From contig OZ257134.1 of the NCBI GenBank assembly GCA_965279065.1, positions 3,410,001 to 3,474,000 on the forward strand: DNA of 64,000 nt, written 5' to 3'. Origin of the DNA: JAKAXS01 sp965279065 (GTDB lineage Bacteria > Pseudomonadota > Alphaproteobacteria > Rhizobiales > Hyphomicrobiaceae). The notes under the pieces were generated by a model. That model made no database searches. It worked only from the letters and a program-made list of their open reading frames with translations, and had not been told where the DNA came from. The position numbers and the translations under genes are program-made. Positions 19,245-28,083 of this stretch are shown piece by piece; the stretch's first letter is position 1; each line of letters starts with the position of its first letter.

Positions 19245-20309
19245 ATGAGAGGATTAGGGCCGACACGCCCAGGGTCTTTACCCGCAGCCAGCCGCTGGTT
19301 GGTCGCGGCTGCAATCCTGTTTCTGCCTCACGTCGCGTCCGCCCTTACGATCGAGCTGAAGGACGTGGCACCTGATCGCGTGGAGCGGCAACGCGCGGCT
19401 GCCAAGGGTGCCATTCCCCTGCCCAACACGCCGGAAGTCGGCCGCACCGCCGCCCGCCTGGCTGAGAAGGGCTTGGCCGTCGGCAACCCGGTCATGCTGC
19501 GCGTCTTCAAGGAAACGTCCGAACTCGAACTTTGGATGGAGAAGGACGGCGTCTTCACCCATTTCGCCACGTATCCGATCTGCCATTGGTCGGGCACGCT
19601 CGGTCCCAAGCAACGCGAAGGCGACAAGCAGACGCCGGAAGGCTTCTACACCATCACCAACCGCCAGCTGCATCGCGCCGGCCGCTGGACGCGGGCCCTG
19701 AACCTCGGCTTCCCCAACGTCTATGACGAGTCGCAGGCACGCTCCGGTTCTTACATCTTGATCCACGGCGGCTGCTCCTCGGTCGGCTGCTTCGCCATGA
19801 CCGATCCCGTGATTGCCGAAGTCTACCAGATCACGTCGGCGGCCCTGCAGAAGGGCCAGGTCCACGTCCCCGTGCATGTCTTTCCGTTCCGCATGACGGA
19901 CGCCAACCTCGACAGGTATCGCACCGGCGAGTGGTATCAGTTCTGGCAGAACATGAAGGAAGGCTACGACACCTTCGAACGCACGCACCGCCCGCCGCGC
20001 ATCTCCGTATGTGACAACCGCTACATCGTCCAGGAAGCCGGGCCCTCGGAGGTGGCCGCTCCGGGCCCTTTAGAACCTTGCGCGGCAACGGCCGCGCGGA
20101 TAGCAGAACTGGTGGCATCAAACGGCTTTGCCCCGCCGATACGGTTGCCACGGCAGGCCGTGGGCCAGCGCACTGACCTCGGCCGTCGCGCCGACATGCA
20201 CATGTGCTCGATGGCCCGTGCCAGCTGCCGCAAGTTCGTTGCTCTCCGCACCAGGATTGCCGACCGCGGCAACCGCAAGGGCATCCGCTCCGCCAAACGC
20301 GAGCGCTAA
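19245..20309 (+). CDS. L,D-transpeptidase-fold protein, secreted, paralogue 3
   Basis: A 354-residue third paralogue with a cleavable signal peptide (about 1-33, ...HVASA). Catalytic motif His174 to Cys182 (HGGCSSVGC then FAMTD). The common core includes YPICHWSG, GDKQTPEGFY and FPFRMTD. After residue 270 the tail is unconserved and basic. A 147-bp gap separates it from paralogue 2, so it may have its own promoter. Its stop lies one base from the stop of a convergent Abi-like gene. Likely periplasmic; activity inferred from family. Confidence 0.85.
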   Translation: MRGLGPTRPGSLPAASRWLVAAAILFLPHVASALTIELKDVAPDRVERQRAAAKGAIPLPNTPEVGRTAARLAEKGLAVGNPVMLRVFKETSELELWMEKDGVFTHFATYPICHWSGTLGPKQREGDKQTPEGFYTITNRQLHRAGRWTRALNLGFPNVYDESQARSGSYILIHGGCSSVGCFAMTDPVIAEVYQITSAALQKGQVHVPVHVFPFRMTDANLDRYRTGEWYQFWQNMKEGYDTFERTHRPPRISVCDNRYIVQEAGPSEVAAPGPLEPCAATAARIAELVASNGFAPPIRLPRQAVGQRTDLGRRADMHMCSMARASCRKFVALRTRIADRGNRKGIRSAKRER

Positions 20310-20310
20310 G

Positions 20311-20976
20311 CTAGGGCTTCTCTCTCATCACGATCGCAATTCGACAGTGCGGCCGAATCAGATTGCCCGTATGGGGGCACATCCAATCTATGGCTTCCAT
20401 GATCCGGTGATGCTGATCAGAGAGGTTCAGCTTGACGATTGGCTCATGGTGAGAAATGCGGTTCCGAAGGAATGCGATATCAGTGAACCGCTGTGCGACG
20501 GTCTTCCGGCTCCGGTCCGCGGGTAGATGAGGAAACGCGACGCGAAGCGACGAGCTCCAGATAGCCGGATTGTACCGGGGTTGCAGAAGGCCTGCCCAAA
20601 ACCCAAAAGACAGCCCGGCTACGATCTGTCCATTTACCAAAGGCAGTTTGCGATTGCGTATACGCTTCTTTACCGTTTCGAGGTCAGATCGTCCGTGTTC
20701 GTCAAGAACGGCCTCGAACTTATCATCGGTGCCCCATTCAGGCCCATATAATGCGCTAAATACAGAGCATAAACGGTTGCGTAGACACACCTCAACCGTT
20801 TGAATTGGCAAATGAAATGCCTCTCCAAGTTTCGCGTTCCAAAGATGCATCGCCCACGCTCGGGTCCAATCATGACCAGCTACCGCGAGGTAGGTGTTCA
20901 TTCGCGGCGCTGAAAGCACACGGAGCAACGCTTCTTGTTGAGCCGCGTTAGGGACCTGTTGATCAGTATCTGCCAT
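20311..20976 (-). CDS. Abi-like protein with HEPN-type R-x4-H motif
   Basis: A 221-residue helical protein. The segment FLRNRISHHEP (about 169-179) matches the conserved motif of Abi_2/AbiD-type families; Arg171 and His176 have the R-x4-6-H spacing of HEPN ribonucleases. Such proteins are linked to abortive phage defence, though many chromosomal copies are untested. There is no obvious antitoxin or partner gene. By eye, base composition is clearly lower in GC than the flanking genes, and it ends one base from a housekeeping-type gene, as expected for an acquired cassette. Defence function is inference. Confidence 0.7.
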   Translation of the reverse strand: MADTDQQVPNAAQQEALLRVLSAPRMNTYLAVAGHDWTRAWAMHLWNAKLGEAFHLPIQTVEVCLRNRLCSVFSALYGPEWGTDDKFEAVLDEHGRSDLETVKKRIRNRKLPLVNGQIVAGLSFGFWAGLLQPRYNPAIWSSSLRVAFPHLPADRSRKTVAQRFTDIAFLRNRISHHEPIVKLNLSDQHHRIMEAIDWMCPHTGNLIRPHCRIAIVMREKP

Positions 20977-21223
20977 TCTTATATGAACTAAAAGGTGAGC
21001 CGGTCGTCGTCACTGCTTGCACACGTCACCGGACGGATAGGGCCCCAGGACAGACGAAAGTCTCTCCTGGGGTTCGCTTTTGTGCAGACAATCTGCAAGC
21101 GAATCAATCGTCGATTGTAAGACCATCCCGCGCGGTAACGCATCTGTTCAGTTGCGCTGTGACGAGACCAAACTTCCGGATACACCTGCGAACGATCGTC
21201 GCCACCACCGGAGCAGCCACCGC

Positions 21224-21826
21224 ATGTGGGAAAAGTACTCTGAAGTCGCCGAGAACCTCGTCGAATACATCGTCTTTGCCTCGCGCTGGCTTCTGGCCCC
21301 GTTTTACGTCGGCCTTGCCGTCTCGATCATCGTGCTCCTGATCAAGTTCATCGTCGAGCTGTTGCACCTGCTTGTCCACGCCTTCACCTCGACCGAAGCC
21401 GAGGTCATTCTCGGCGTCCTCGCCCTCGTCGACTTGGCACTGACCGGCTCGCTGCTGATCATTGTCATTTTCTCCGGCTACGAGAACTTCGTCTCCAAGA
21501 TCGACCATTCCGCTCACAAGGACTGGCCGGAGTGGATGGGCACGATCGACTTCACCGCCCTGAAACTGAAGCTACTGTCTTCGATTGTCGCCATCTCCGC
21601 CATCCAGCTGCTGAAGCAGTTCATGGCCATAAAGGAGGTCTCCGACCGCGACCTGATGTGGCTTGTCATCATCCACGTGGTGTTCGTCATCTCCAGCGTG
21701 CTTCTGGCGCTGTCGGATCGCATCGCCGCGCATGGGGGACCAGCCGATGCGCATGGCCCCACACCGCCGGGAACCAAGGACGACGATAAACACGAGGGCA
21801 AAACCCCACCGCCGAGCCGCATGTAG
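21224..21826 (+). CDS. YqhA/UPF0114 family membrane protein
   Basis: A 200-residue inner-membrane protein with four predicted helices (about 19-45, 60-85, 110-130 and 140-160) and family features FASRWLLAPFY and a DxALTGSLLIIVIFSGYENFV-like segment. UPF0114 proteins are widespread but without an established function. The C-terminal 40 residues are His/Pro/Asp-rich and look cytosolic. ATG chosen because the family begins with the short amphipathic stretch right after it; the upstream in-frame extension is not conserved. Confidence 0.85.
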   Translation: MWEKYSEVAENLVEYIVFASRWLLAPFYVGLAVSIIVLLIKFIVELLHLLVHAFTSTEAEVILGVLALVDLALTGSLLIIVIFSGYENFVSKIDHSAHKDWPEWMGTIDFTALKLKLLSSIVAISAIQLLKQFMAIKEVSDRDLMWLVIIHVVFVISSVLLALSDRIAAHGGPADAHGPTPPGTKDDDKHEGKTPPPSRM

Positions 21827-21842
21827 CGGCGAGCGAGGCATC

Positions 21843-22967
21843 ATGTCGCCTCGAACGCGCGTCCTCATCATCGGCGGCTATGGCGCCTTCGGTTCGCTGA
21901 TCGCCGAACGCCTGGCGCGGGAAGCCGAACTCGACCTCGTGATCGCCGGCCGAAACGCACAACGAGCTGAAGCCGCCGCGACCAGGCTGCAACCCTCGGC
22001 GAAAGCCTCGCTCAGCCCAGCCGTTGCCGACGCCACAACGCTCACGGCCGCCGACATCATCGCTCTCGCCCCTCGCATCGTCATCAATGCGTCCGGACCC
22101 TATCAGTCCCAGGACTACACGCTGGCGCGTGCCTGCATCACCGCCGGCACTCATTACATCGACCTGGCCGATGCCCGTGCCTTCGTCATGGGCATCATCG
22201 CGCTTGATGGCGAAGCCCGAAACGCTGGGGTAAGCGTCGTCAGCGGCGCCAGCAGCGTGCCCGGCCTGTCCTCCGCCGTGTACCTCGCGCTCAAGCCTCA
22301 GTTCGCCGCGGTAAGGACGCTGGAGATCTACCTCTCGCCGGGAAACCACTTCAATCCTGGCGAGGCAACGACGCGCTCCGTCCTGGGCGGCACAGGCCGG
22401 CCGATAACGATGCGTGAGAACGGGATCCCGATCACCGTCTACGGCTGGCAAGGCATACGTCGCCGCACCATTCCGGCCATCGGCCCGCGTTGGTTCGGCT
22501 TCGTCGACGTTCCCGACCTCGAACTCTTCCCGGCGGCCGACGCGAACCTGACGACCGTTCGCTTCCAGGCCGGCGTGGAAGTCAGCCTCTTTCACCTCGG
22601 CCTCTGGGCGCTTGCGGGCCTGAAACGCGCCGGCGCCATCTCCGACGTCGCCACGCTCACGAAGCCGCTGATGCGCATGAAGGAGGCCCTCGCCGTCCTC
22701 GGCACCGATCGTGGCGGCATGTTGATGTCGCTCGACGGCATCGCGCTGGACGGCGGGCCCCTTCGGCTGGACTGGTCGCTCGCCGCCACGGACGGCCACG
22801 GACCTTACATTCCGACGATCGCCAGCATCATCCTGACGAAGCGGCTGGCCCGTGCGCGCATGCCCCCGCCCACCGGGGCCATGCCCTGCTTCGGCCTTTT
22901 CACCCTTGATGAATTTCTCGCCGAGGTGGCTGACCTGCACATCACTACCGCCACGATTGGCCGATAA
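21843..22967 (+). CDS. Saccharopine dehydrogenase-like NAD(P)-binding protein
   Basis: A 374-residue protein with an N-terminal Rossmann fold: GGYGAFGSLIAERLA (about 11-25) is the dinucleotide-binding glycine loop, followed by an acidic/arginine turn (VIAGRN) suggesting NADP. The middle resembles the saccharopine dehydrogenase NADP-binding family (NASGPYQSQDYTLARAC). The substrate is unknown; many members are uncharacterised oxidoreductases. It begins 16 bp after the YqhA-like gene with a GAGCGAGG ribosome site, so the two may be co-transcribed. Confidence 0.8.
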   Translation: MSPRTRVLIIGGYGAFGSLIAERLAREAELDLVIAGRNAQRAEAAATRLQPSAKASLSPAVADATTLTAADIIALAPRIVINASGPYQSQDYTLARACITAGTHYIDLADARAFVMGIIALDGEARNAGVSVVSGASSVPGLSSAVYLALKPQFAAVRTLEIYLSPGNHFNPGEATTRSVLGGTGRPITMRENGIPITVYGWQGIRRRTIPAIGPRWFGFVDVPDLELFPAADANLTTVRFQAGVEVSLFHLGLWALAGLKRAGAISDVATLTKPLMRMKEALAVLGTDRGGMLMSLDGIALDGGPLRLDWSLAATDGHGPYIPTIASIILTKRLARARMPPPTGAMPCFGLFTLDEFLAEVADLHITTATIGR

Positions 22968-23007
22968 AGATTCGGCGTCGGATGGCTTCGCCAGTTGGAT
23001 CTCTACA

Positions 23008-23604
23008 ATGTTGCTTCGAACCCTTGCTGCCGGACTGCTGACCGCGATCGCAGCGATGGCAGCCTCCACGCCCGCCTACGCCTGCGCGTGCTGCGCCAAT
23101 ACCGGCCAACGCTTCGTCGAAACCGGCAAGGTCTCGGACTACGATGCGACCGAACTCGACCGCATCGCCTTCGACGGGAATGCAGAACTCTTCACCGGCG
23201 AGGCCGAACCTAGCGACATACGCGGCCTGGCGGCCACCACCTCCGACTATGCACTGGAGGTATCGCGCCAGGCAACGACGTGGACCTTCACCTTCAAATC
23301 CGAAGGCACCATCGCCGGAACGCTGTCCTTCAATCCCGACAAACTCGCCAAGTTCGAGGTCGATACCCGTCTCAGCGACCCGCCGGCCGGCGGCATGGTC
23401 AGCCTCTACAAGGAGTGGAAGCAAACGGCCGCGGTCACGGGCACAGGCATCTTCAAGCTGCCTGCCGGCAGCTCCCTGTCGCTGATCCTGCAGGGCCGCG
23501 GCAACAGCTGCACCAGCGCCGAAGATTTTACGAATTGGTCGCTCGTCGTCCAGGGCGACGGCTTCAGCTTCCTGTTCTTCGGAAAACTCGCTCAGACAAA
23601 ATGA
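23008..23604 (+). CDS. Hypothetical secreted protein with CxCC N-terminus
   Basis: A 198-residue exported protein: signal peptide about 1-25 (...STPAYA) with the mature chain starting CACC, a cysteine cluster that could bind metal or form disulfides; the residues before it do not make a canonical lipobox. The rest is predicted beta-rich (WTFTFKSEG, GTLSFNP). No family recognised. It is 40 bp downstream of the dehydrogenase-like gene, and a strong hairpin begins at its stop codon, so it ends that transcript. Confidence 0.65.
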   Translation: MLLRTLAAGLLTAIAAMAASTPAYACACCANTGQRFVETGKVSDYDATELDRIAFDGNAELFTGEAEPSDIRGLAATTSDYALEVSRQATTWTFTFKSEGTIAGTLSFNPDKLAKFEVDTRLSDPPAGGMVSLYKEWKQTAAVTGTGIFKLPAGSSLSLILQGRGNSCTSAEDFTNWSLVVQGDGFSFLFFGKLAQTK

Positions 23605-23632
23605 AAAGGGTCAGACCTCGGTCTGACCCTTT
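23605..23632. terminator. Bidirectional hairpin terminator (dispersed GGGTCAGACC repeat, copy 1)
   Basis: Perfect 13-bp arms (AAAGGGTCAGACC / GGTCTGACCCTTT) with a 2-bp centre, between convergent genes. The A/T ends make it suitable as a terminator in both directions. The same core recurs at 30248-30273 and 31348-31372, so this is one copy of a dispersed palindromic element recruited as terminator. Confidence 0.75.
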
Positions 23633-23656
23633 GCGTTCCTTCCGCCGTTCAGCACA

Positions 23657-26575
23657 TCAATCGTGCTTGCCGTGGCAATGCTTGTACTTCTTGCCCGAGC
23701 CGCACGGGCAGGGCGCGTTGCGCGAGACCTTGCCCCATGTAGAAGGCTGCTTGGGATCGACGGCACCGTCGGTCGCCTTGCGCGTGACTGCCGGTTCGCG
23801 CCGGTCGATCTGTCCCGGCGCCCGGCGCCCCGCCTGGGCGATCGCGGCGTCCGCCATCTCGAACTCGTCGAAGCCAGTCGTCGGGTCGATATGATGCGCC
23901 TCCATCTCCGGAAGCTGAACGGGCTGCAGCATCGGCTGCTCTTCCGCCGGCGCCAGCTCGATATGCATCAGCTGACCCGTCGTACCTTCGCGCAGACGAC
24001 CCAGCAGGCTTTCGAACAGCACGAAGGCTTCCGTCTTGTATTCGTTCAGCGGATCGCGCTGGCCATAGGCGCGGAAGCCGATCACCTGCCGCAGATGCTC
24101 CAGCGTCACGAGGTGCTCGCGCCACAGCATGTCGAGCGTGCGCAGCAGCACTTCCTTCTCGATGTGACCGTATAGCTCCGGCCCGATCTCCTCCGCCTTC
24201 TTCGCGGCCTTGTCGTTGGCGGCGGCGATGATGCGTTCTTCCATCTCGACGTTGGCGATGCCTTCTTCCGTGCCCCAGGTGTCAATCGGCAGGTCGACAT
24301 CGAAGATGTTGTCGACGGCTTCCTTCAGCCCCTTGGTGTCCCACTGCTCGGCGTAGGCCCTCTCCGGAATGAAGCGCGCCACAAGCTCGCGCACCACTTG
24401 CTGGCGCAGATCCGCCACCGTCTCGGATACGTCGTCCTGTCCCATGATATCGATGCGCTGGTCGAAGATCACCTTGCGCTGGTCGTTCATCACGTCGTCG
24501 TATTTGAGGATCTGCTTGCGGATGTCGAAGTTGCGCGCCTCGACCTTCTTCTGCGCCATCTCCAGCGACTTGTTCATCCACGGGTGCGTGATCGCCTCGC
24601 CTTCCTGCAGGCCGAGCGTCTTCAACACGCTGTCCATGCGCTCAGAACCGAAGATGCGCATCAGGTCGTCGTCGAGCGCGAGATAGAATTTTGACCGGCC
24701 CGGGTCGCCCTGGCGACCCGAACGGCCACGCAGCTGGTTGTCGATGCGGCGGCTCTCGTGCCGCTCCGTGCCGATGACGTAGAGACCGCCGGCCTCCAGC
24801 GCCTTCTGCTTCTGTACTTGCACCTCGCCGTCGATCTGCTCGCGGCGCTTGGCGATCGCGGCATCGTCCGGCGGCGTCTCACCCTGCTCGATGACCCAGT
24901 CCCGCAGCTGATAGTCGACATTGCCGCCGAGCTGAATGTCCGTGCCGCGGCCGGCCATGTTCGTGGCGATCGTCACGCCGTGCGGCTTGCCCGCCTGGGC
25001 GATGATGCTGGCCTCCTGTTCGTGGAAGCGCGCATTGAGAACCTGATGTGGAATGGGATCGGAATTCTTCGCCTTGGCACCGACTTCCATCAGGTACAGG
25101 CCGATCTCATCCAGGAAGGTCTTGATGTCCGCTTCCTTGGCGCCCAGCTTATCGGCGTAGTCGCGCGCCTTGCGGCCCAACTCCTGGATATACTTTCGGT
25201 CCTTCAGCAGCTCCGCCAGCTGTTCCGACTTCTCGATCGATGTCGTGCCGACCAGCACCGGCTGTCCGCGCCGATAGCAGTCGGCGATCGTCGTGATGAT
25301 CGCCGCGTACTTCTCCTTTTGCGTGCGATAGATCTCGTCGTCCTCGTCGACGCGCGACACGTCGAGGTTGGTCGGAATCTCGACGACGTCCAGGCCATAG
25401 ATGTCCATGAACTCGCTGGCCTCGGTGTTCGCCGTACCCGTCATGCCGGCGAGCTTTTCGTAGAGTCGGAAATAGTTCTGGAACGTGATCGACGCCAGCG
25501 TCTGGTTCTCCGGCTGGATCTCCACCCGCTCCTTGGCCTCGAGCGCCTGGTGCAGGCCTTCCGAATACCGCCGGCCCGGCATCATGCGGCCCGTGAACTC
25601 GTCTATGATCACGACTTCGCCGGCCTTGACGATGTAGTCCTTGTCGCGCTGGAACAGCTTGTGTGCCTTCAGGCCCTGGTTGACGTGGTGCACGATCGTG
25701 ACGTTCTCGATATCGTACAGCGAGCCCTTCAGCAGTCCGGTTTCGCCCAGCAGACGCTCCATCGTGTCGTTGCCGACCTCCGTCAGCGACACTTGCCGCT
25801 GCTTCTCGTCGAGTTCGAAGTCTTCCTTCTCAAGCTTCGGGATCAGCGCATCGATGGCCAGGTACAGATCGGCGCGATCCTCCAGCGGCCCTGAAATGAT
25901 CAGCGGCGTACGCGCTTCGTCGATCAGGATCGAATCCACCTCGTCGACGATCGCGAATGAATGCCCGCGCTGCACCATCTCGTCGCGGCTCATCTTCATG
26001 TTGTCGCGCAGATAGTCGAAACCGAGTTCGTTGTTGGTCGCGTAGGTAACGTCGCAGGCGTAGGCTTCCTTGCGCTGCTCGTCGTTGAGGCCGTGCACGA
26101 TGACGCCGACCGTCAACCCCAGGAAGCGATACACCTGTCCCATCCATTCGCTATCGCGTTTGGCGAGATAGTCGTTCACCGTGACGACGTGCACACCCTT
26201 GCCGGCCAGCGCATTGAGGTACACCGCGAGCGTGGCGACCAGCGTCTTGCCTTCGCCCGTCTTCATCTCCGCGATGTTGCCTTGGTGAAGCACCATGCCG
26301 CCGATCATCTGCACATCGAAGTGCCGCTGCTTCAGCGAGCGCCGCGCCGCCTCGCGAACCGTGGCGAATGCCGGTGCCAGAATGCTGTCGAGCGTCGCGC
26401 CCTCGGCGACCTGGCGCCGGAACTCCACGGTGCGTTCACGCAGCTCCTCGTCGCTCAGCCCCTCGATTTCTGGCTCCAGCGCGTTGATGGCGTCGACTTT
26501 GCTGCGAAAACTTTTCACACGCCGGTCATTGGACGAGCCGAAAATCTTTGCCGCGACCGAGCCGAAGGACAGCAT
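23657..26575 (-). CDS. secA: Protein translocase ATPase SecA
   Basis: A 972-residue SecA, the motor that drives preproteins through SecYEG. Visible are DEAD-type motor motifs (TGEGKTLVATL near residue 105, VDEVDSILIDEARTPLI), the GMTGTA motif and the NMAGRGTDI motif of the second nucleotide-binding fold. The extreme C-terminus has the zinc-binding SEC-C tail (CPCGSGKKYKHCH) that contacts SecB, which alphaproteobacteria possess. The start is the ATG preceded by AAGGAA; 29 further in-frame codons upstream are not family-like. Length is normal. Confidence 0.97.
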   Translation of the reverse strand: MLSFGSVAAKIFGSSNDRRVKSFRSKVDAINALEPEIEGLSDEELRERTVEFRRQVAEGATLDSILAPAFATVREAARRSLKQRHFDVQMIGGMVLHQGNIAEMKTGEGKTLVATLAVYLNALAGKGVHVVTVNDYLAKRDSEWMGQVYRFLGLTVGVIVHGLNDEQRKEAYACDVTYATNNELGFDYLRDNMKMSRDEMVQRGHSFAIVDEVDSILIDEARTPLIISGPLEDRADLYLAIDALIPKLEKEDFELDEKQRQVSLTEVGNDTMERLLGETGLLKGSLYDIENVTIVHHVNQGLKAHKLFQRDKDYIVKAGEVVIIDEFTGRMMPGRRYSEGLHQALEAKERVEIQPENQTLASITFQNYFRLYEKLAGMTGTANTEASEFMDIYGLDVVEIPTNLDVSRVDEDDEIYRTQKEKYAAIITTIADCYRRGQPVLVGTTSIEKSEQLAELLKDRKYIQELGRKARDYADKLGAKEADIKTFLDEIGLYLMEVGAKAKNSDPIPHQVLNARFHEQEASIIAQAGKPHGVTIATNMAGRGTDIQLGGNVDYQLRDWVIEQGETPPDDAAIAKRREQIDGEVQVQKQKALEAGGLYVIGTERHESRRIDNQLRGRSGRQGDPGRSKFYLALDDDLMRIFGSERMDSVLKTLGLQEGEAITHPWMNKSLEMAQKKVEARNFDIRKQILKYDDVMNDQRKVIFDQRIDIMGQDDVSETVADLRQQVVRELVARFIPERAYAEQWDTKGLKEAVDNIFDVDLPIDTWGTEEGIANVEMEERIIAAANDKAAKKAEEIGPELYGHIEKEVLLRTLDMLWREHLVTLEHLRQVIGFRAYGQRDPLNEYKTEAFVLFESLLGRLREGTTGQLMHIELAPAEEQPMLQPVQLPEMEAHHIDPTTGFDEFEMADAAIAQAGRRAPGQIDRREPAVTRKATDGAVDPKQPSTWGKVSRNAPCPCGSGKKYKHCHGKHD

Positions 26576-26977
26576 GAGATATCGTTCCTTGCGTGCAAAC
26601 GTGCGCGTGACGCGCATCCTGCGTGTTGCAATTGACGAGAGACCTAACATCCCGCGCCACATGAGAAATAGGCCGGCGGATCACCCCGCGGGGCACATCC
26701 GGCGACCTTTGAGCCGTTCGGGCTGAGACATAAGGATTGGGGGCCCGCGTTGTCAACGCGCGGCGCGACGCAGCAAGAACCAAATACCACCAGGAACGAG
26801 ACATGAAAGAACAGGAAAATCTCTCGAATTCTTAACTTGGCAGCATTGCCCGCCTTGTCTATCCATGCGCCCATTGACCGGGAGGGGCCTTTCGCCCGCC
26901 TTATTTAGGGCGTTGGCGCGGGCCAGATATGGTCTAAAGCGACAAGATTCCACGCAACGAACAAGGGATGATGATCA
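26576..26977. other. Divergent spacer between secA and ppiC-type gene
   Basis: About 400 bases serving as the upstream region for both genes. It contains a short GC palindrome (GCGTTGTCAACGC near 26743-26755) and a GC-rich inverted stretch around 26880-26905, but no coding frame, RNA gene or convincing -35/-10 pair that I can identify by eye. Confidence 0.4.
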
Positions 26978-26980
26978 GTG

Positions 26981-27967
26981 ATGCTCTCTAGGCGTTTGAA
27001 CAGCTTGGCCCCGGCGCTCGCCGTTGCGGCCCTGTGCATGGCTCCGGTCGCAGCTGTGGCCCAGGACAAGGTTCTGGCCAAGGTCAACGGCAAGGACGTC
27101 ACGGAAGCCGCCCTAGCCTACGCCGAAGAGGAAATTGGTGAGGGCCTAGCCCACCTGTCGCCTGGCCAGAAGCGCCGCTATCTCACGGAATATCTGATCG
27201 AAATGCAGATCTTCTCCGAGGCCGCCGAAGCTGCCAAGCTGGGTGCCGGCGCCGACTTCGACGCCCGCATGGCCTACTGGAAGGAACACGCTCTGAAGGA
27301 CCTGTTCCTGGCCAAGGCCGTGAAGGAAAAGGTGACAGAGGCCGAAGCCAAGAAGTTCTACGACGAGCGCGCCTCGCAGATGGCCGGCGAAGAGGAAGTC
27401 AAGGCCAGCCACATCTTGGTCAAGACCGAGGAGAAGGCGCAGGAAGTCGCCAAGAAGCTCCTCGCCGGCGGCGATTTCGCAGCGCTCGCCAAGGAGTATT
27501 CCGAAGACCCCGGCTCGAAGGACAAGGGCGGCGTGCTCGGCTATTTCGGCCGCGGCCAGATGGTCAAGGAATTCGAGCTGATCGCCTTCACCATGCAGAA
27601 GGGCGAAACCTCCCAGCCGGTGAAGACGCAGTTCGGCTACCACATCATCCGCGTCGACGATCGTCGCAAGAAGGACCCGCCGAAGTTCGAGGACGTGAAG
27701 AATGAGATCCTCGAGCGCATGGGCCAGCAGAAGAAGATCGAGGAAGCCCAGCTCCTGCGCGCCAAGGCCAAGGTCGAGTATGTCGACCCCGACGTGAAGA
27801 AGCAGGTTGAGGAAGACCAGGTCGCCGCTGAGGCCCGCAAGAAGGCCATGGAAGAGCAGATGAAGGCCCAGGTCGAACAGATGAAGGGCAAGGAAGCCGA
27901 AGGCGCCAAGAAGGACGGCGCCGCGCCGGCAGAGGCGCCCGCCGCCCCTCCGGCCGAGAAAAAGTAG
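26981..27967 (+). CDS. Periplasmic peptidyl-prolyl isomerase, PpiC/parvulin type
   Basis: A 328-residue exported foldase. Signal peptide about 1-27 (...AAVAQ); an N-terminal SurA-like helical chaperone part (about 30-125); a parvulin rotamase domain (about 130-225) with ASHILVKTEE, GGDFAALAKEYSEDPGS and FGYHIIRVDD; then a long charged Lys/Glu helix and an Ala/Pro tail. A GTG three bases earlier is an alternative start with better spacing to AAGGG. Standing divergent from secA, it plausibly assists folding of exported proteins. A strong terminator follows. Confidence 0.9.
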   Translation: MLSRRLNSLAPALAVAALCMAPVAAVAQDKVLAKVNGKDVTEAALAYAEEEIGEGLAHLSPGQKRRYLTEYLIEMQIFSEAAEAAKLGAGADFDARMAYWKEHALKDLFLAKAVKEKVTEAEAKKFYDERASQMAGEEEVKASHILVKTEEKAQEVAKKLLAGGDFAALAKEYSEDPGSKDKGGVLGYFGRGQMVKEFELIAFTMQKGETSQPVKTQFGYHIIRVDDRRKKDPPKFEDVKNEILERMGQQKKIEEAQLLRAKAKVEYVDPDVKKQVEEDQVAAEARKKAMEEQMKAQVEQMKGKEAEGAKKDGAAPAEAPAAPPAEKK

Positions 27968-27996
27968 ATCGGCTCCAGCCACCGACTGAATATTAC

Positions 27997-28033
27997 GAAC
28001 GGGCCGCTTGAACAGTGCGGCCCGTTCTGTTTT
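27997..28033 (+). terminator. Rho-independent terminator after the isomerase gene
   Basis: Perfect 11-bp arms (GAACGGGCCGC / GCGGCCCGTTC) with a 9-nt loop, followed by TGTTTTC, 29 bp after the stop codon. It separates the isomerase transcript from argJ. Confidence 0.85.
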
Positions 28034-28083
28034 CTGGGCCCGTTAAAGTCAGCAGACCACATCGAGCCCCACACGGAGACGAC

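Noticed and set aside
21687..23069. 460-codon antisense frame across the dehydrogenase-like gene
   Set aside because: No domain, no ribosome site, and it spans two plus-strand genes with good evidence.
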